Assembly: GCA_903944895.1 (NCBI GenBank)
Contig: CAJATL010000314.1
Span: 1 to 40,332, forward strand
Origin: an uncultured Bacteroidota bacterium
GTDB taxonomy: Bacteria > Bacteroidota > Bacteroidia > Bacteroidales > 4484-276
Length of the DNA: 40,332 bases
Direction: 5' to 3'
Each line of letters starts with the position of its first letter. Position 1 is the first letter of the stretch. Of the stretch, positions 1 through 8,808 are shown piece by piece. The notes beneath the pieces are model-generated. The model did not search any database, was not told the DNA's origin, and saw nothing but the letters and a program-made list of their open reading frames with translations. The translations under genes and the position numbers were made by a program.

Positions 1-225
1 AAAAACTTACCTGATTAATTCTTAAATTTTCTTTTATGATATGGGCTGATCCCTCCCTTCGGTCGGGTTGACTGGGCTTTGAGTATGACTTGGGGGTGGA
101 AACGGGGGTGCGGAGCACCCGCGTTTCCTCCCCCATGTCATACTCAAAGCCCTGTCATCCCGACCGAAGGGAGGGATCAGCCCTTATCTTAAAAGAAAAT
201 TTAAGAATTAATCAGGTCAGTTTTT
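1..225. repeat. Near-perfect 225-bp inverted repeat (hairpin / MITE-like element)
   Basis: Bases i and 226-i pair across the whole stretch. The loop is at 112-114, and I count eight mismatched pairs out of about 111 (8/218, 37/189, 42/184, 68/158, 73/153, 90/136, 97/129, 105/121). The outer arms are AT-rich and the inner arms GC-rich, including a CCCTCCCTTCGGTCGGG block that pairs with its complement at 159-175. Pairing runs to base 1, so the element may extend beyond the window. No transposase is present. It may be a non-autonomous mobile element or a processed/terminator-like structure; the sequence alone does not decide. Confidence 0.85.
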
Positions 226-298
226 ACCTGTTTTTGGTAATATCAGATATAAAGTACTACAATTTTCAGACTAATTAACACAAACAAAAATATTTATC

Positions 299-997
299 AT
301 GGAACGACATTTTGAAATTGAACTTCAGAAATTAAACAAAAGGATTAATAAAATGGGCAACCTGGTTGCCGGACAGGTTCATCTTGCCATGACTGCTCTC
401 ACCGAATGTGATCTCGAACTTGCAAAAACTATTGTCGAACAGGATAGTGAAGTTGATGAATTAGATGTAAAAATTGATAAGCTCTGCCAGCGGATTTTTG
501 CATTAACCCAACCTGTTGCGACCGACCTCCGCCTGATCATGGCATCGCTAAAGATGAACAACGATCTCGAGCGCATGGGCGACCACGCCGTTGGCATTGC
601 CAAAAGGGTTGAAAGCATTGCGGAATTCAGGGAATTTATCAGTGAATTTAAAATTGATGAAGTGGCTGCCATGACCGATCTGCTGGTTAAAGATGTGGTA
701 AATATCCTTACTTCCCGTAAAACGGTTTTTGTAAAAGATATCTTCGAAACTGCCGGAATGTTGAAAGACAAAGCCCAGGGAATTTCAGCAAAGATCGTTG
801 AAGAAATGACCCGGAAATCGGATGTGATCGTTGTGGCTACCAACCTGATGATGGTTCTTACACAAATGGAACGGATTGCAGGCTATTCAACAAATATTGC
901 CGAATCGGTGATTTTCCTTGTCGAAGGCAGAGTGGTAAAACATGCAAAACATTTTAAAGAAAATAGCGAAGAAGGGGAACCCAAAGAAGTTGAATAG
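299..997 (+). CDS. phoU: Phosphate signalling regulator PhoU
   Basis: This 232-aa protein has the normal PhoU length and the two-fold repeat of three-helix PhoU domains. The conserved metal-binding signature appears as ERMGDHA at residues 91-97 and in degenerate form as ERIAGYSTNIAE at 191-202. PhoU is a cytoplasmic protein that links the PstSCAB phosphate transporter to the PhoR sensor kinase and represses the Pho response when phosphate is plentiful. The pst genes, which usually sit just upstream, are not visible because the window begins 298 bases before this gene. The ATG at 299 follows an A-rich leader without a Shine-Dalgarno sequence, as is common in Bacteroidota. A long palindrome lies between it and whatever precedes it. 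It is convergent with the contractile injection locus, 11 bases away. Confidence 0.93.
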   Translation: MERHFEIELQKLNKRINKMGNLVAGQVHLAMTALTECDLELAKTIVEQDSEVDELDVKIDKLCQRIFALTQPVATDLRLIMASLKMNNDLERMGDHAVGIAKRVESIAEFREFISEFKIDEVAAMTDLLVKDVVNILTSRKTVFVKDIFETAGMLKDKAQGISAKIVEEMTRKSDVIVVATNLMMVLTQMERIAGYSTNIAESVIFLVEGRVVKHAKHFKENSEEGEPKEVE

Positions 998-1008
998 TTT
1001 TTTCCTTT

Positions 1009-2829
1009 TTAAAAACTAACACCCAGCATTCCCTGCACCTGCATATCAACGCCGGGAATGATGCTTCGGCCTTCAGGAATTCCGGCAAGATTGGTTTCAA
1101 TCCTGAGCCTCCAGATGTCCTGCTGCAATTCGATAAATCCTGTAAAATCGGGATTACTTTCTTCGCTTGAAATTCCAAGACTTGCACCAAGGCGGAAAGC
1201 AAAATCCGAATCAAAGGTAAACCTGGCTGATGCACCAGCGCTGAACGCTGTTTCCCCTGACGAAAAATCATGCGAAAGATCAGCAGTAAACTGCAACATG
1301 TCGCCACCACCAAAATCAAAACCTTCCGTTAGTCTTCCGGAAATAACAAGTTGACCCTCAGAATCAATCCTCACCGAAGCTTGCATGCTCCGCAGATTAT
1401 CACCAACGTTCACCTGCCCTGTGCCGGTGCCCACAACCTGATCGGTTTCTGCATCCCGGCTAACCGTGCCGCCAATCCGTGTGCTGAAATTTTGGTATGC
1501 AAAGCCAAGATTTAGCCCGAGGCTTCTGAACTGCAAATCCTGGATGGTTCCAAAATCGAAGGAATATCCCAGGTCGAAGCCGGCACCTAACGCTGCCCTG
1601 GAAGAATAGCTGGCATCAATATCAGCAAGGGCGGCAATGGCAGCGGCAGTCAGGACAAGGGCAACCGCAAATTCCGGCGGACTGTCAGCCACAACCCTTA
1701 CAATTTGTTGCCGGAGCTGCTGCAATGCAGGATCATCCACTATTTGACGGGCAGTGGTGCTGAATGCCTGTTCAACCGCAAGTGCGGTAAGCCTGTCGGG
1801 AGAGGTTTGCCGCTGATCCTGTAAAACGCTCGCTGGCTGCTCACTCCCCCCTTCCGAAGTTTTCTGCTGCCCGCTTTGTACGCCGGTACTTCCGACCGCC
1901 AATTCCTGCAAAGTGCTTCCCAAAGTTCCCAAATATCCACGGAGGCTTTCATTGTCAATCTGATCCCGGATAAGCCGTGCAATCAATCGTGATAATTCAT
2001 GGTTGCCACCAGATGAAGTTGTGGTTTGTTGTTCGGCTTGCGCTGAAGTGGTTGTTGCGGAAGAAGTAGTTGTTTGCTGTTCTTCCTGCGCAGAAGTTGT
2101 TGTTGCGCTGGAATTTTCTTTTTGAATTTTTGGTGAAATCGGTGCATTTCCCTGTTGCACAACATGCGTAAGTTCATGAGCCAAAAGATGTTTGCCCTGC
2201 CGGCTTTCGGGATTGTATTTTCCTTCGCCAAAATAAACATCGCTGCCGTGTGTAAAAGCCTGCGCATTTAACGAGCGGTTCAAAATACCGGCATGAATGC
2301 CGGTGTGAACTTTCACATCACTAAAGTTGGCTCCAAACCGGCTTTCCATAAACGAACGCGATTCATCGGGCAGAGGGTTGCCGCTGCCTTTCGTATTATT
2401 CAACTGGTTTTCGAGCCAGGATGTTTCTGGAATTTCATGTTGGGAAGGATTTTCAGATTTCTTTTGTACAGGCTTTTCTTCTTCTTTTTTCTCCGCTCGC
2501 TGAATCCAGGAAGATGTTTCACCAGTAACGGGTTTCTTCTGGACTTTTTCCTCCGGTAAAGTTGCTTTCTGAACTTTTTCCTCCGGTAAAGTTGCTTTTT
2601 GAACCTTTTCTTCCGGTAAAGGTTCCCGCTGAACGGCATGGTTTTCGGGCCCATTCACAACATGGTCGGCGGTGCGGTCGGCTTCCTGTTCAAATTTATC
2701 ACCAACCTGGCCAACTTCAAGTTTTGGCATCACTGCAAAGGAATGTTGTGAATTTTTATTTGAGAAATCGGCTGCCGCTCTGGCTTTGCCATTTTCTTTA
2801 TCCGATGATTGATGTGTCTTAAATTTCAT
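1009..2829 (-). CDS. DUF4157 (eCIS core domain) protein with beta-rich C-terminus; candidate CIS payload
   Basis: This 606-aa protein has a modular layout. Residues 1-150 are charged and disordered and hold three tandem LPEEKVQKAT-type repeats (71-100). Residues 152-228 form the DUF4157/eCIS core domain with the metallopeptidase-like motif HELTH (218-222). Residues 240-272 carry two copies of a 16-residue Ser/Thr/Gln repeat. A hydrophobic helix (about 385-402, rich in A/L/V/I) precedes a Gly-rich alternating beta region (about 405-606) ending in GVSF, which resembles an outer-membrane beta barrel. There is no signal peptide, so normal Sec export to the outer membrane is not expected. DUF4157 is known as an N-terminal module of many eCIS-associated toxins, and the gene is the last of the CIS cluster, 12 bases after the ATPase. 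I infer a payload, possibly membrane-acting; its target is unknown. It could instead be a structural accessory protein. Confidence 0.8.
   Translation of the reverse strand: MKFKTHQSSDKENGKARAAADFSNKNSQHSFAVMPKLEVGQVGDKFEQEADRTADHVVNGPENHAVQREPLPEEKVQKATLPEEKVQKATLPEEKVQKKPVTGETSSWIQRAEKKEEEKPVQKKSENPSQHEIPETSWLENQLNNTKGSGNPLPDESRSFMESRFGANFSDVKVHTGIHAGILNRSLNAQAFTHGSDVYFGEGKYNPESRQGKHLLAHELTHVVQQGNAPISPKIQKENSSATTTSAQEEQQTTTSSATTTSAQAEQQTTTSSGGNHELSRLIARLIRDQIDNESLRGYLGTLGSTLQELAVGSTGVQSGQQKTSEGGSEQPASVLQDQRQTSPDRLTALAVEQAFSTTARQIVDDPALQQLRQQIVRVVADSPPEFAVALVLTAAAIAALADIDASYSSRAALGAGFDLGYSFDFGTIQDLQFRSLGLNLGFAYQNFSTRIGGTVSRDAETDQVVGTGTGQVNVGDNLRSMQASVRIDSEGQLVISGRLTEGFDFGGGDMLQFTADLSHDFSSGETAFSAGASARFTFDSDFAFRLGASLGISSEESNPDFTGFIELQQDIWRLRIETNLAGIPEGRSIIPGVDMQVQGMLGVSF
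2014..2112 (-). repeat. Two 48-bp in-frame tandem repeats in the DUF4157 gene
   Basis: The coding sequence for residues 240-272 consists of two copies of a 16-residue unit (SSATTTSAQxEQQTTT), forming a low-complexity linker between the HELTH domain and the C-terminal half. Confidence 0.75.
2541..2630 (-). repeat. Three 30-bp in-frame tandem repeats in the DUF4157 gene
   Basis: The units lie at 2541-2570, 2571-2600 and 2601-2630. The first two are nearly identical and the third has diverged. Each unit encodes a ten-residue segment of the LPEEKVQKAT type in the disordered N-terminus. The length is a whole number of codons, so copy-number change would not shift the frame. Confidence 0.88.
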
Positions 2830-2841
2830 AACGCTTGATTT

Positions 2842-4194
2842 TTAAATCGTTCGTCCTTCTTTTTCCAATTCTTTTCGTATCCCGTCCTGGATAAACTGGT
2901 TTGTAATTACATTCCGGCCTCTGCGCAAAGCCGCCAGTGAAGCGTATCTCACGATATTCATGATGGCCCCGCCCGAAATTTCGTGGCTTCCCGCGACTTG
3001 CCTGAGGTTTATGTTTTCATCTAAAACCGATTTTTCTGAAAAGCCATTTTTCCAGATTTTAAAACGTTCTTCCGCATCGGGCATCGGGAAGTTGATGATC
3101 GACTCGAAACGCCGTGTAAAAGCATCGTCCATATTTTCTTTGAGGTTTGAAGCCAAAATCACCACACCGTCGTGGTCTTCGATGCGCTGCAATAGATAGG
3201 AAACCTCCTGGTTGGCGTATCGGTCGTGGGCATCGGTAACTTTGGTGCGCTTCCCGAATAGGGCATCGGCTTCATCAAAAAACAAAATCCAGTTTTTGTT
3301 TTCGGCCTGATCGAAGATTTTTGACAGGTTTTTCTCGGTCTCGCCGATGTATTTTGAGATGACCAACGAAAGGTCGATCCGGTAAACATCGCGGTTGGCA
3401 AATTTTCCGAGCAGGCAGGCTGTGAAAGATTTTCCGGTGCCCGGAGGGCCATAAAACAGGCAGCGGTAGCCTTTTCTGAACTTTATCGAAAAACCCCATT
3501 CATCTAGCAAAGTTTTGCCATGCTGCACCCAACCTTTGATTTCTTCGAGTTGTTCGAGGGTTTGATTATTGAGGATAAGGCTGTTCCAGTCGAGTTGCGT
3601 TGTGATTCGTTTTGCCGGGAAATCAATGCTCAGATCGGGTTTCCGGATAGTGCCGATGGTGAGCATGTCGGTGATATCGCGCGAAAGCGATAATGCGCCG
3701 CTCAGGAATGGCTCGCCAGGTGCGGCAGGTTCGAGTTTTAAAATCTGATGTTTGGCAAAAAAATGATCATGGTCGAAAAGCGTGGATTGCTCAAAACGTT
3801 TTTCAAGATGATTATCGGCAACGATGAAAACAAAGGTTTCGCCGGTGGGCATAAAACCGCCATGCTGCCTGCCTTTGATGCCTCCAAATTCGACAAAGCC
3901 ACGGCCGGTTTCTTTACTCTGAAGGTAGAAAATATCCAGCAACTGCGGCCGGAGGTGAGGGGCAAGGCCAAGCAGCAGCAACAACCGCTCCTCAAAATTC
4001 ATTTGGTAATGATTTACAAAACCTGCATACAGCGAATGTTCCGGATCCAAAACCGGCGGACTGATCTCGTTGATGTTTTTGTAGGGCGTGTCCTGCCTGA
4101 AAAACAGCCCGAGCCGGGTATCAATAATCTGTGCAAGCCAGTGAAGGTCTGCTTCCAGATCGAGTGCGTTATTTTTGATTGTTTGGTTTACCAT
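2842..4194 (-). CDS. CIS-associated AAA+ ATPase (Afp15/Pvc15-like)
   Basis: This 450-aa protein has a 200-residue N-terminal region of the kind found in contractile-injection ATPases, followed by one AAA+ module. The Walker A motif is GPPGTGKS (249-256), Walker B is ILFFDEAD (303-310), sensor 1 is ILASN (346-350), and the likely arginine fingers are R361-R362. Members of this family are encoded in almost all eCIS clusters and are thought to act in particle assembly or cargo loading in the cytoplasm rather than in sheath recycling as ClpV does. The ATG overlaps the end of the tape-measure gene by 7 bases (ATGGTAA), which suggests translational coupling. All the nucleotide-binding motifs are intact. 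Confidence 0.93.
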   Translation of the reverse strand: MVNQTIKNNALDLEADLHWLAQIIDTRLGLFFRQDTPYKNINEISPPVLDPEHSLYAGFVNHYQMNFEERLLLLLGLAPHLRPQLLDIFYLQSKETGRGFVEFGGIKGRQHGGFMPTGETFVFIVADNHLEKRFEQSTLFDHDHFFAKHQILKLEPAAPGEPFLSGALSLSRDITDMLTIGTIRKPDLSIDFPAKRITTQLDWNSLILNNQTLEQLEEIKGWVQHGKTLLDEWGFSIKFRKGYRCLFYGPPGTGKSFTACLLGKFANRDVYRIDLSLVISKYIGETEKNLSKIFDQAENKNWILFFDEADALFGKRTKVTDAHDRYANQEVSYLLQRIEDHDGVVILASNLKENMDDAFTRRFESIINFPMPDAEERFKIWKNGFSEKSVLDENINLRQVAGSHEISGGAIMNIVRYASLAALRRGRNVITNQFIQDGIRKELEKEGRTI

Positions 4195-5627
4195 TCTACA
4201 TAAAGTATTTTGTCCATCCAGGGTAATTTAATGATGCTGATGGGCCAGGAGAGGCTATCCCGCAAAATATCAACGGTTTTCCGTTCGATTTTGAGTGTTC
4301 TTTTTTGCTTGTTTTCGCGTAAAATGCCTTCTCGTAGCAAAAACGTTTCACGCAGCCCCGCGATGGAAGTATTCTTTAAAGCTGACCAGTTTTTGATGAT
4401 TTCTTTAAGAAAATCTTCTGCAATCTCTTTTTCATTATCATCGAGAAACATGTCTTTGCGAAGCGGTTTGTTCATCGGCCATCCACAAAGAATTTTATTC
4501 AGTGGAAGCTGACTTTCCTCTGCTTCAGTTTCGCCGCTTACCAGAAATTGCGTTATCAAAACTGCCTTTTCCTGGTGAATATCGGTTATAAATTTTGCAT
4601 GTTCCATCAAAGCTAACTCCTCGAAAAACTGCTCCAGAAAAGGCCAGAAAATCACCATTCCGCAGTTTGAGACAATCATTTCATTTGTTGAATGCTCTTT
4701 TTTTTCTGGTTTAGATATTTCTTTCTTTTCGGAAATATTTTCAAACAAATTTTCAGGATTTGTTGGACTATCCTGAAAATGATTTTCCATTTCAGGATTT
4801 TTGTCCAACATAAAATGACGGTCAAAAACCAGATTATCCGGCATTTGCGTCATAATGATCTGATAGTTCAAATGATCACAAAAAGCCGAAATAATTTTTG
4901 CCGGAATTCTTTTGTGCAGAATGGTCTTGTCGGCATTTTCGACAAGCAAAGGCCAAACCACAACAGGCCATTCAAGGCGGATTTCGTTATCTGAAATATC
5001 GTTTTTAACAAAAGTATTTTTGATTTGCCCGATAGTTTTGAAAATGAAATCTGCCGATTCAGGATAAAATGCGGCAATTATTTCACGGTTAAAAAATTCG
5101 GAAAACTGCAAGGCAAGCCGTTGATGGCAGGTTGGTGAAGAAATTGAATTTCTGAATTTTGAGAGAATATTCGGGTCAGAAGATGAAGTTTCGCTGAGAA
5201 CCGAAGCTTCGAGTTGCTGAAGCGTGATTTCGTTTGCCCACCAGGGGAAATAACCATTTTTAAGGAAGAACAGCAGTATTTCGAAGCTGGTTTTTGAAGG
5301 AGAAATTTTGGCAAACTCATCTGAAACTTCATCCGGAATCTCATCTTTTATTTCAGGGCTCAGTAGCTTTAGAAGGGAGTTTTTAACTTCTTTTTTCAGC
5401 GTTTCGGTAAAATGTTCAAGGCTTATTTCGCCCAAATTAATTTTAAGATGATCGACAACAATCGTTTCGCCATTATTCGAAAATGAGGAAAAGACCTCAT
5501 CGAGGGCTGATTTTACCTGGGTTTCGAATGCTTCGGGGAAAGAATTTTGAAGTTCACCAGCCGTCTGCTCCGAATCAAATTCCAGGTTAAAAACCAATTT
5601 ACCGATATGATGATTTCGGGGATTCAT
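4188..5627 (-). CDS. Contractile injection system tape measure family protein (Afp14-like)
   Basis: This 479-aa protein carries the family hallmarks. The N-terminus begins HHIGKLVFNLEF, followed by a segment with VDHLKINLGEI (58-68). The central hallmark is NCGMVIFWPFLEQFF at 321-335, and after it comes LPLNKILCGWPMNKPL at 374-389. The family is named for a proposed role in setting tube and sheath length. Between about 280 and 315 there is a charged, low-complexity linker (NISEKKEISKPEKKEHS). The protein sits between the large baseplate gene (9-bp gap) and the AAA+ ATPase (7-bp overlap), the usual neighbourhood. It is short for a tape measure, so if length scaling holds the particle would be short. 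The family assignment is firm; the ruler function is inferred from relatives. Confidence 0.88.
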   Translation of the reverse strand: MNPRNHHIGKLVFNLEFDSEQTAGELQNSFPEAFETQVKSALDEVFSSFSNNGETIVVDHLKINLGEISLEHFTETLKKEVKNSLLKLLSPEIKDEIPDEVSDEFAKISPSKTSFEILLFFLKNGYFPWWANEITLQQLEASVLSETSSSDPNILSKFRNSISSPTCHQRLALQFSEFFNREIIAAFYPESADFIFKTIGQIKNTFVKNDISDNEIRLEWPVVVWPLLVENADKTILHKRIPAKIISAFCDHLNYQIIMTQMPDNLVFDRHFMLDKNPEMENHFQDSPTNPENLFENISEKKEISKPEKKEHSTNEMIVSNCGMVIFWPFLEQFFEELALMEHAKFITDIHQEKAVLITQFLVSGETEAEESQLPLNKILCGWPMNKPLRKDMFLDDNEKEIAEDFLKEIIKNWSALKNTSIAGLRETFLLREGILRENKQKRTLKIERKTVDILRDSLSWPISIIKLPWMDKILYVEW

Positions 5628-5636
5628 GGCGGCGGG

Positions 5637-8600
5637 TTATAAATCAGGTTCTTCGGGAATAAACTGCATGGCACCTGCTAATTCGAGCAATGCCTGATTG
5701 AGATTTTTAAGATGTGAAAGCTTTTGCGCCGGATCTTCGGGTACAGGCAGGGTGCTGGTTTCGAGCCATTTTTTGTAAGCACGCTCAAAGCGGCTCAGTT
5801 GAAGATTATTTATAAAATAAACATGCGGCATAATGTGGGCGGGCGTTTCGAGCCGCAGCGTAAGTTCGGCAAGTTCCTGGAAATTTTTATTGGCAAATTT
5901 TTTCAATTGTGCCGGGAAAATCGCCGAAACTCTGAACGAATAAGGATTTTTGCCCTCGTCGGTGAGGTTGCCGAAATCATCCCGGATTTTGGGCAGCAAA
6001 GCGTCGGAAATCTTTGTCCCATCAACAACCTCATTATATTTTGGCCGTAAAAGCAGATGCTCAACCACAAAAAAGCCTTCTTCCGGCTCATCATCAACAC
6101 CCACAAAACGGTCCGTAATAAAAGCTGCAGCCTTGTCGATTTCGACCTGAGTTTCAGTTTCTGTGTCGAACAATTCGATCCGCCGGGCAAGGATGTTGCC
6201 GGATTCATCATAAAGATGAAAATAAAACCTGCCGTCAACCGAAGGATGAATTTTATAGTTGGCCGGATTTTTCCCAAATTCCAACACATCGTAAATAATC
6301 TGATAACCGTCATCAATCACATGATAATGTTTATGGCTGCTTAACAGGATTTTATGGTCGTCAGCAATCACCCGGAAACGAAACTCATTAACAATATCAA
6401 CATCAATTTCCTGGTAAAACTCTATGCTTCCGAAAGGTCCTTTTGATAAAAACCGCCTGCTGAAATCTTTAAATCCGATCAGCCGCGAAACACGTTTTTC
6501 GATGCCGCTCACATTTTCGGTGTCCCAAACGGCAGCTTCATCTTTTGAAGCAAACGACTTCGCACGTTGACTGCCTAAAGTTGGCAACTCTTTTAAAAAT
6601 GCAACTTTATCGCTGATTAATTCAGATGAAAATTGCTGGTCGTGGTTGGCGAACATCAGCAGCGAATAATCCGTGAATTGCTCGTTAAAACGTGCCATCA
6701 AATGGTCAAGAAATCGGTTTCGCCGGTCGAGGAAAATTGGTTCATCCTCGTTAATGTTGCGAATGGTTTTTAAATAGTTGTTTCCGGAATCTGCCTTAAA
6801 TAAGTTCCAGGCTTCGGCAAGCGCCTGTTTATCCGACAAATCCGTTTTATCACCGATAAATTCCTTAAGCAGAAACATGGCATCGGGGACCTCGTAAATG
6901 GCCTGCTCAAAATAGGTTTGAGCAATGCCACCATCAATGGACAAAATATTTTTTACGTTGGAAAGCTGGGCCAGGAAATTTGCAAAAAGCTGGTCGAAAA
7001 ACAGCAGATAACCCTTGAACTGACGGGCTAAAGCCTTTCTTTCGTCGGTCGAATTTTCGGGCAAACCGCTCCAGCCTATGCCGTAAGTTGGCGGGAAATC
7101 CTGCTGTACGGTGGAATAATGGCTTGCGTTCCGGTCGCGCCCGGCCGGGGTTTGCAGCCTGCTTTCAACCTCAAATGATTTGTCAGGTTCGCCCGCTTTT
7201 ACTTTTTCGTTAAATAGTGCTTCAACCAAATTCCAGTCAATTTCCTGGTAAACTTCTCCCTTTTTACAATGAATCATTGATTTCTTAATTCCGATGGCCG
7301 GGATGTAATTATCGGCATCGTACAATTTTAAATAGTTGCTGTCGGCTTTTCCAATCAACTCGTTTTCAAAATAATTGGCGAGTTTAAAGCCGGCAACATA
7401 CTTTATTTTTTCGGGATTGCTGCTGATGAAAAGGTTTAAAATATCTGATACAAAAATGGTTTTGCATTGCCGGAATGCTTTCAGGTTTTCATTTTTGATA
7501 AAACCATGTTTTAAAAGCGGTCCTTCAAAAATATCTTCCGGTGAAAGGTTTTCATTGAGTAATTCATATAAGGTATAAAACCTGATAGATGGATTGAGAA
7601 ACTGCTGAATATCATAAAATGCCTGTGCCAGCAAGAGATGCGGGTCGCTGTCGAGGCTGATGCCGATCTCGCCTTCGAGGGCAATTTCCTGATACCTGAC
7701 AATCTTTATCGAAAGGAAATCTTCGCAAAGGTTTCGGTTTTCGTTCAGGAATTTTTCGATAAAAGTAACATGCTGATGAATTTTTACCTGTTTTTGGTTG
7801 AAAATGGCAAAAAGCCCTGAATCTCCGGTTTCTTTGAGTGCTTCACTGATTTTGTTTTTAACCTGGGATTTTTTAGGATTCCAGTCAAAATTGCCTGAAT
7901 CAACCGCGATTCTCAGGTTAATCACTTCTTTTTCATTGGTTTCGCCATGCGTAACTTTGGTTTGTACAACAAAGTCAAAATCAGGGTCGGGGCTTTCTTT
8001 CATCACCAGCTTAATTTCCAGCAACAGCATTTCCTTCTTCCAAACTGACGGTAAATCATCGTAATGCGGGAAAAATACTGAAGCCCGGGCCGGGTATTTT
8101 TTGGAGCCATCGGTAATCTCAAATTCAAACTTAATAACTTCCGAATTCAGATTTCCAAATGCCGGATCTTCGGCAAACTCGATCCAAACGTTATAAAGGC
8201 CTTTTATTTTTATTTCTTCATTTTGGTTGCCAGCGCCATCTTTGGGTTTGAAAGTGAGTTCTTTCTCAGGTTCATTATAAAAAATGGGAAGCTCTCCTTT
8301 TTCGGCGGGTTCGAGCCAGGCATTGCGGATAATGGGCTGGTCGATTAATATTTTTCTAAAATCAAAAATGGTGAGCGGATGATTGGGAATAATCTGATGG
8401 GCTTCAAAAAAGTCGGGAGAGTTGCCAATTCGGTTTTCAGGGTTGCTGGCCAGAATATCTTCGATATTATAATTGCATCGGTAACTCAGGTCGGTGATGG
8501 CATAACAAAGCGTCTCGAGCGTGGTTACGCCCGGATCGTGGGTGTTGTAGTCGGTCCAGATGCTTCCGGCCAGCTCCTGAAGATGGGCTATTCCCGCTTC

Positions 8601-8669
8601 GCGCAGCCGGTTGAAATCGAGCGACATCCTCGACGGTTTTTGCTTTTTTATGAAGTTTTCTGTCAGCAT
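5637..8669 (-). CDS. Large CIS baseplate protein (Afp12/Pvc12-like)
   Basis: This 1010-aa protein matches the family of large baseplate components by its N-terminal signature. RLREAGIAHLQELAGSIWTD is followed by YNTHDPGVTTLETLCYAITD (about residues 41-60), a motif shared by phage wedge-type and eCIS baseplate proteins. In known particles this component forms the outer baseplate wedge together with the Afp11-like protein. No signal peptide or membrane segment is seen. The gene lies directly upstream of the tape-measure gene. Upstream it is separated from the rest of the structural genes by a GxxExxY gene and repeats, so it may depend on read-through or on a promoter I could not identify. The ATG at 8669 is the only good start near the conserved N-terminus. 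Confidence 0.85.
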   Translation of the reverse strand: MLTENFIKKQKPSRMSLDFNRLREAGIAHLQELAGSIWTDYNTHDPGVTTLETLCYAITDLSYRCNYNIEDILASNPENRIGNSPDFFEAHQIIPNHPLTIFDFRKILIDQPIIRNAWLEPAEKGELPIFYNEPEKELTFKPKDGAGNQNEEIKIKGLYNVWIEFAEDPAFGNLNSEVIKFEFEITDGSKKYPARASVFFPHYDDLPSVWKKEMLLLEIKLVMKESPDPDFDFVVQTKVTHGETNEKEVINLRIAVDSGNFDWNPKKSQVKNKISEALKETGDSGLFAIFNQKQVKIHQHVTFIEKFLNENRNLCEDFLSIKIVRYQEIALEGEIGISLDSDPHLLLAQAFYDIQQFLNPSIRFYTLYELLNENLSPEDIFEGPLLKHGFIKNENLKAFRQCKTIFVSDILNLFISSNPEKIKYVAGFKLANYFENELIGKADSNYLKLYDADNYIPAIGIKKSMIHCKKGEVYQEIDWNLVEALFNEKVKAGEPDKSFEVESRLQTPAGRDRNASHYSTVQQDFPPTYGIGWSGLPENSTDERKALARQFKGYLLFFDQLFANFLAQLSNVKNILSIDGGIAQTYFEQAIYEVPDAMFLLKEFIGDKTDLSDKQALAEAWNLFKADSGNNYLKTIRNINEDEPIFLDRRNRFLDHLMARFNEQFTDYSLLMFANHDQQFSSELISDKVAFLKELPTLGSQRAKSFASKDEAAVWDTENVSGIEKRVSRLIGFKDFSRRFLSKGPFGSIEFYQEIDVDIVNEFRFRVIADDHKILLSSHKHYHVIDDGYQIIYDVLEFGKNPANYKIHPSVDGRFYFHLYDESGNILARRIELFDTETETQVEIDKAAAFITDRFVGVDDEPEEGFFVVEHLLLRPKYNEVVDGTKISDALLPKIRDDFGNLTDEGKNPYSFRVSAIFPAQLKKFANKNFQELAELTLRLETPAHIMPHVYFINNLQLSRFERAYKKWLETSTLPVPEDPAQKLSHLKNLNQALLELAGAMQFIPEEPDL

Positions 8670-8684
8670 CGTTTACTTTTTAAT

Positions 8685-8798
8685 TTACCACAGAGACACG
8701 GAGACCACGAAGGTTTATTTTTAGAAATTTATTACTTTCTTTTTTTATCTTCATTTATCTCTATGTTTCTTTGTGTCATCTGTGTCTTCGTGTTTAAT
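8685..8798. repeat. Dispersed imperfect-palindrome repeat, copy 1 (downstream of the GxxExxY gene)
   Basis: The copy opens with TTACCACAGAGACACGGAG and closes with a GTGTC..TGTGTCTTCGTG segment whose reverse complement resembles the opening, so the ends are imperfect inverted repeats of about 25 bp around an AT-rich core. Bases 8724-8798 match 9359-9433 at 70 of 75 positions in the same orientation. Confidence 0.8.
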
Positions 8799-8808
8799 CA
8801 AATCACGT

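Noticed and set aside
90-278. Short plus-strand open frame upstream of phoU
   Set aside because: It lies mostly in the right arm of the long palindrome and has no protein features.
379-843. Antisense open frame within phoU
   Set aside because: It is a shadow of the phoU reading frame, with no start context or family.
3748-4203. 151-residue plus-strand frame opposite the AAA+ ATPase
   Set aside because: The ATPase frame has intact motifs; this frame is a shadow.
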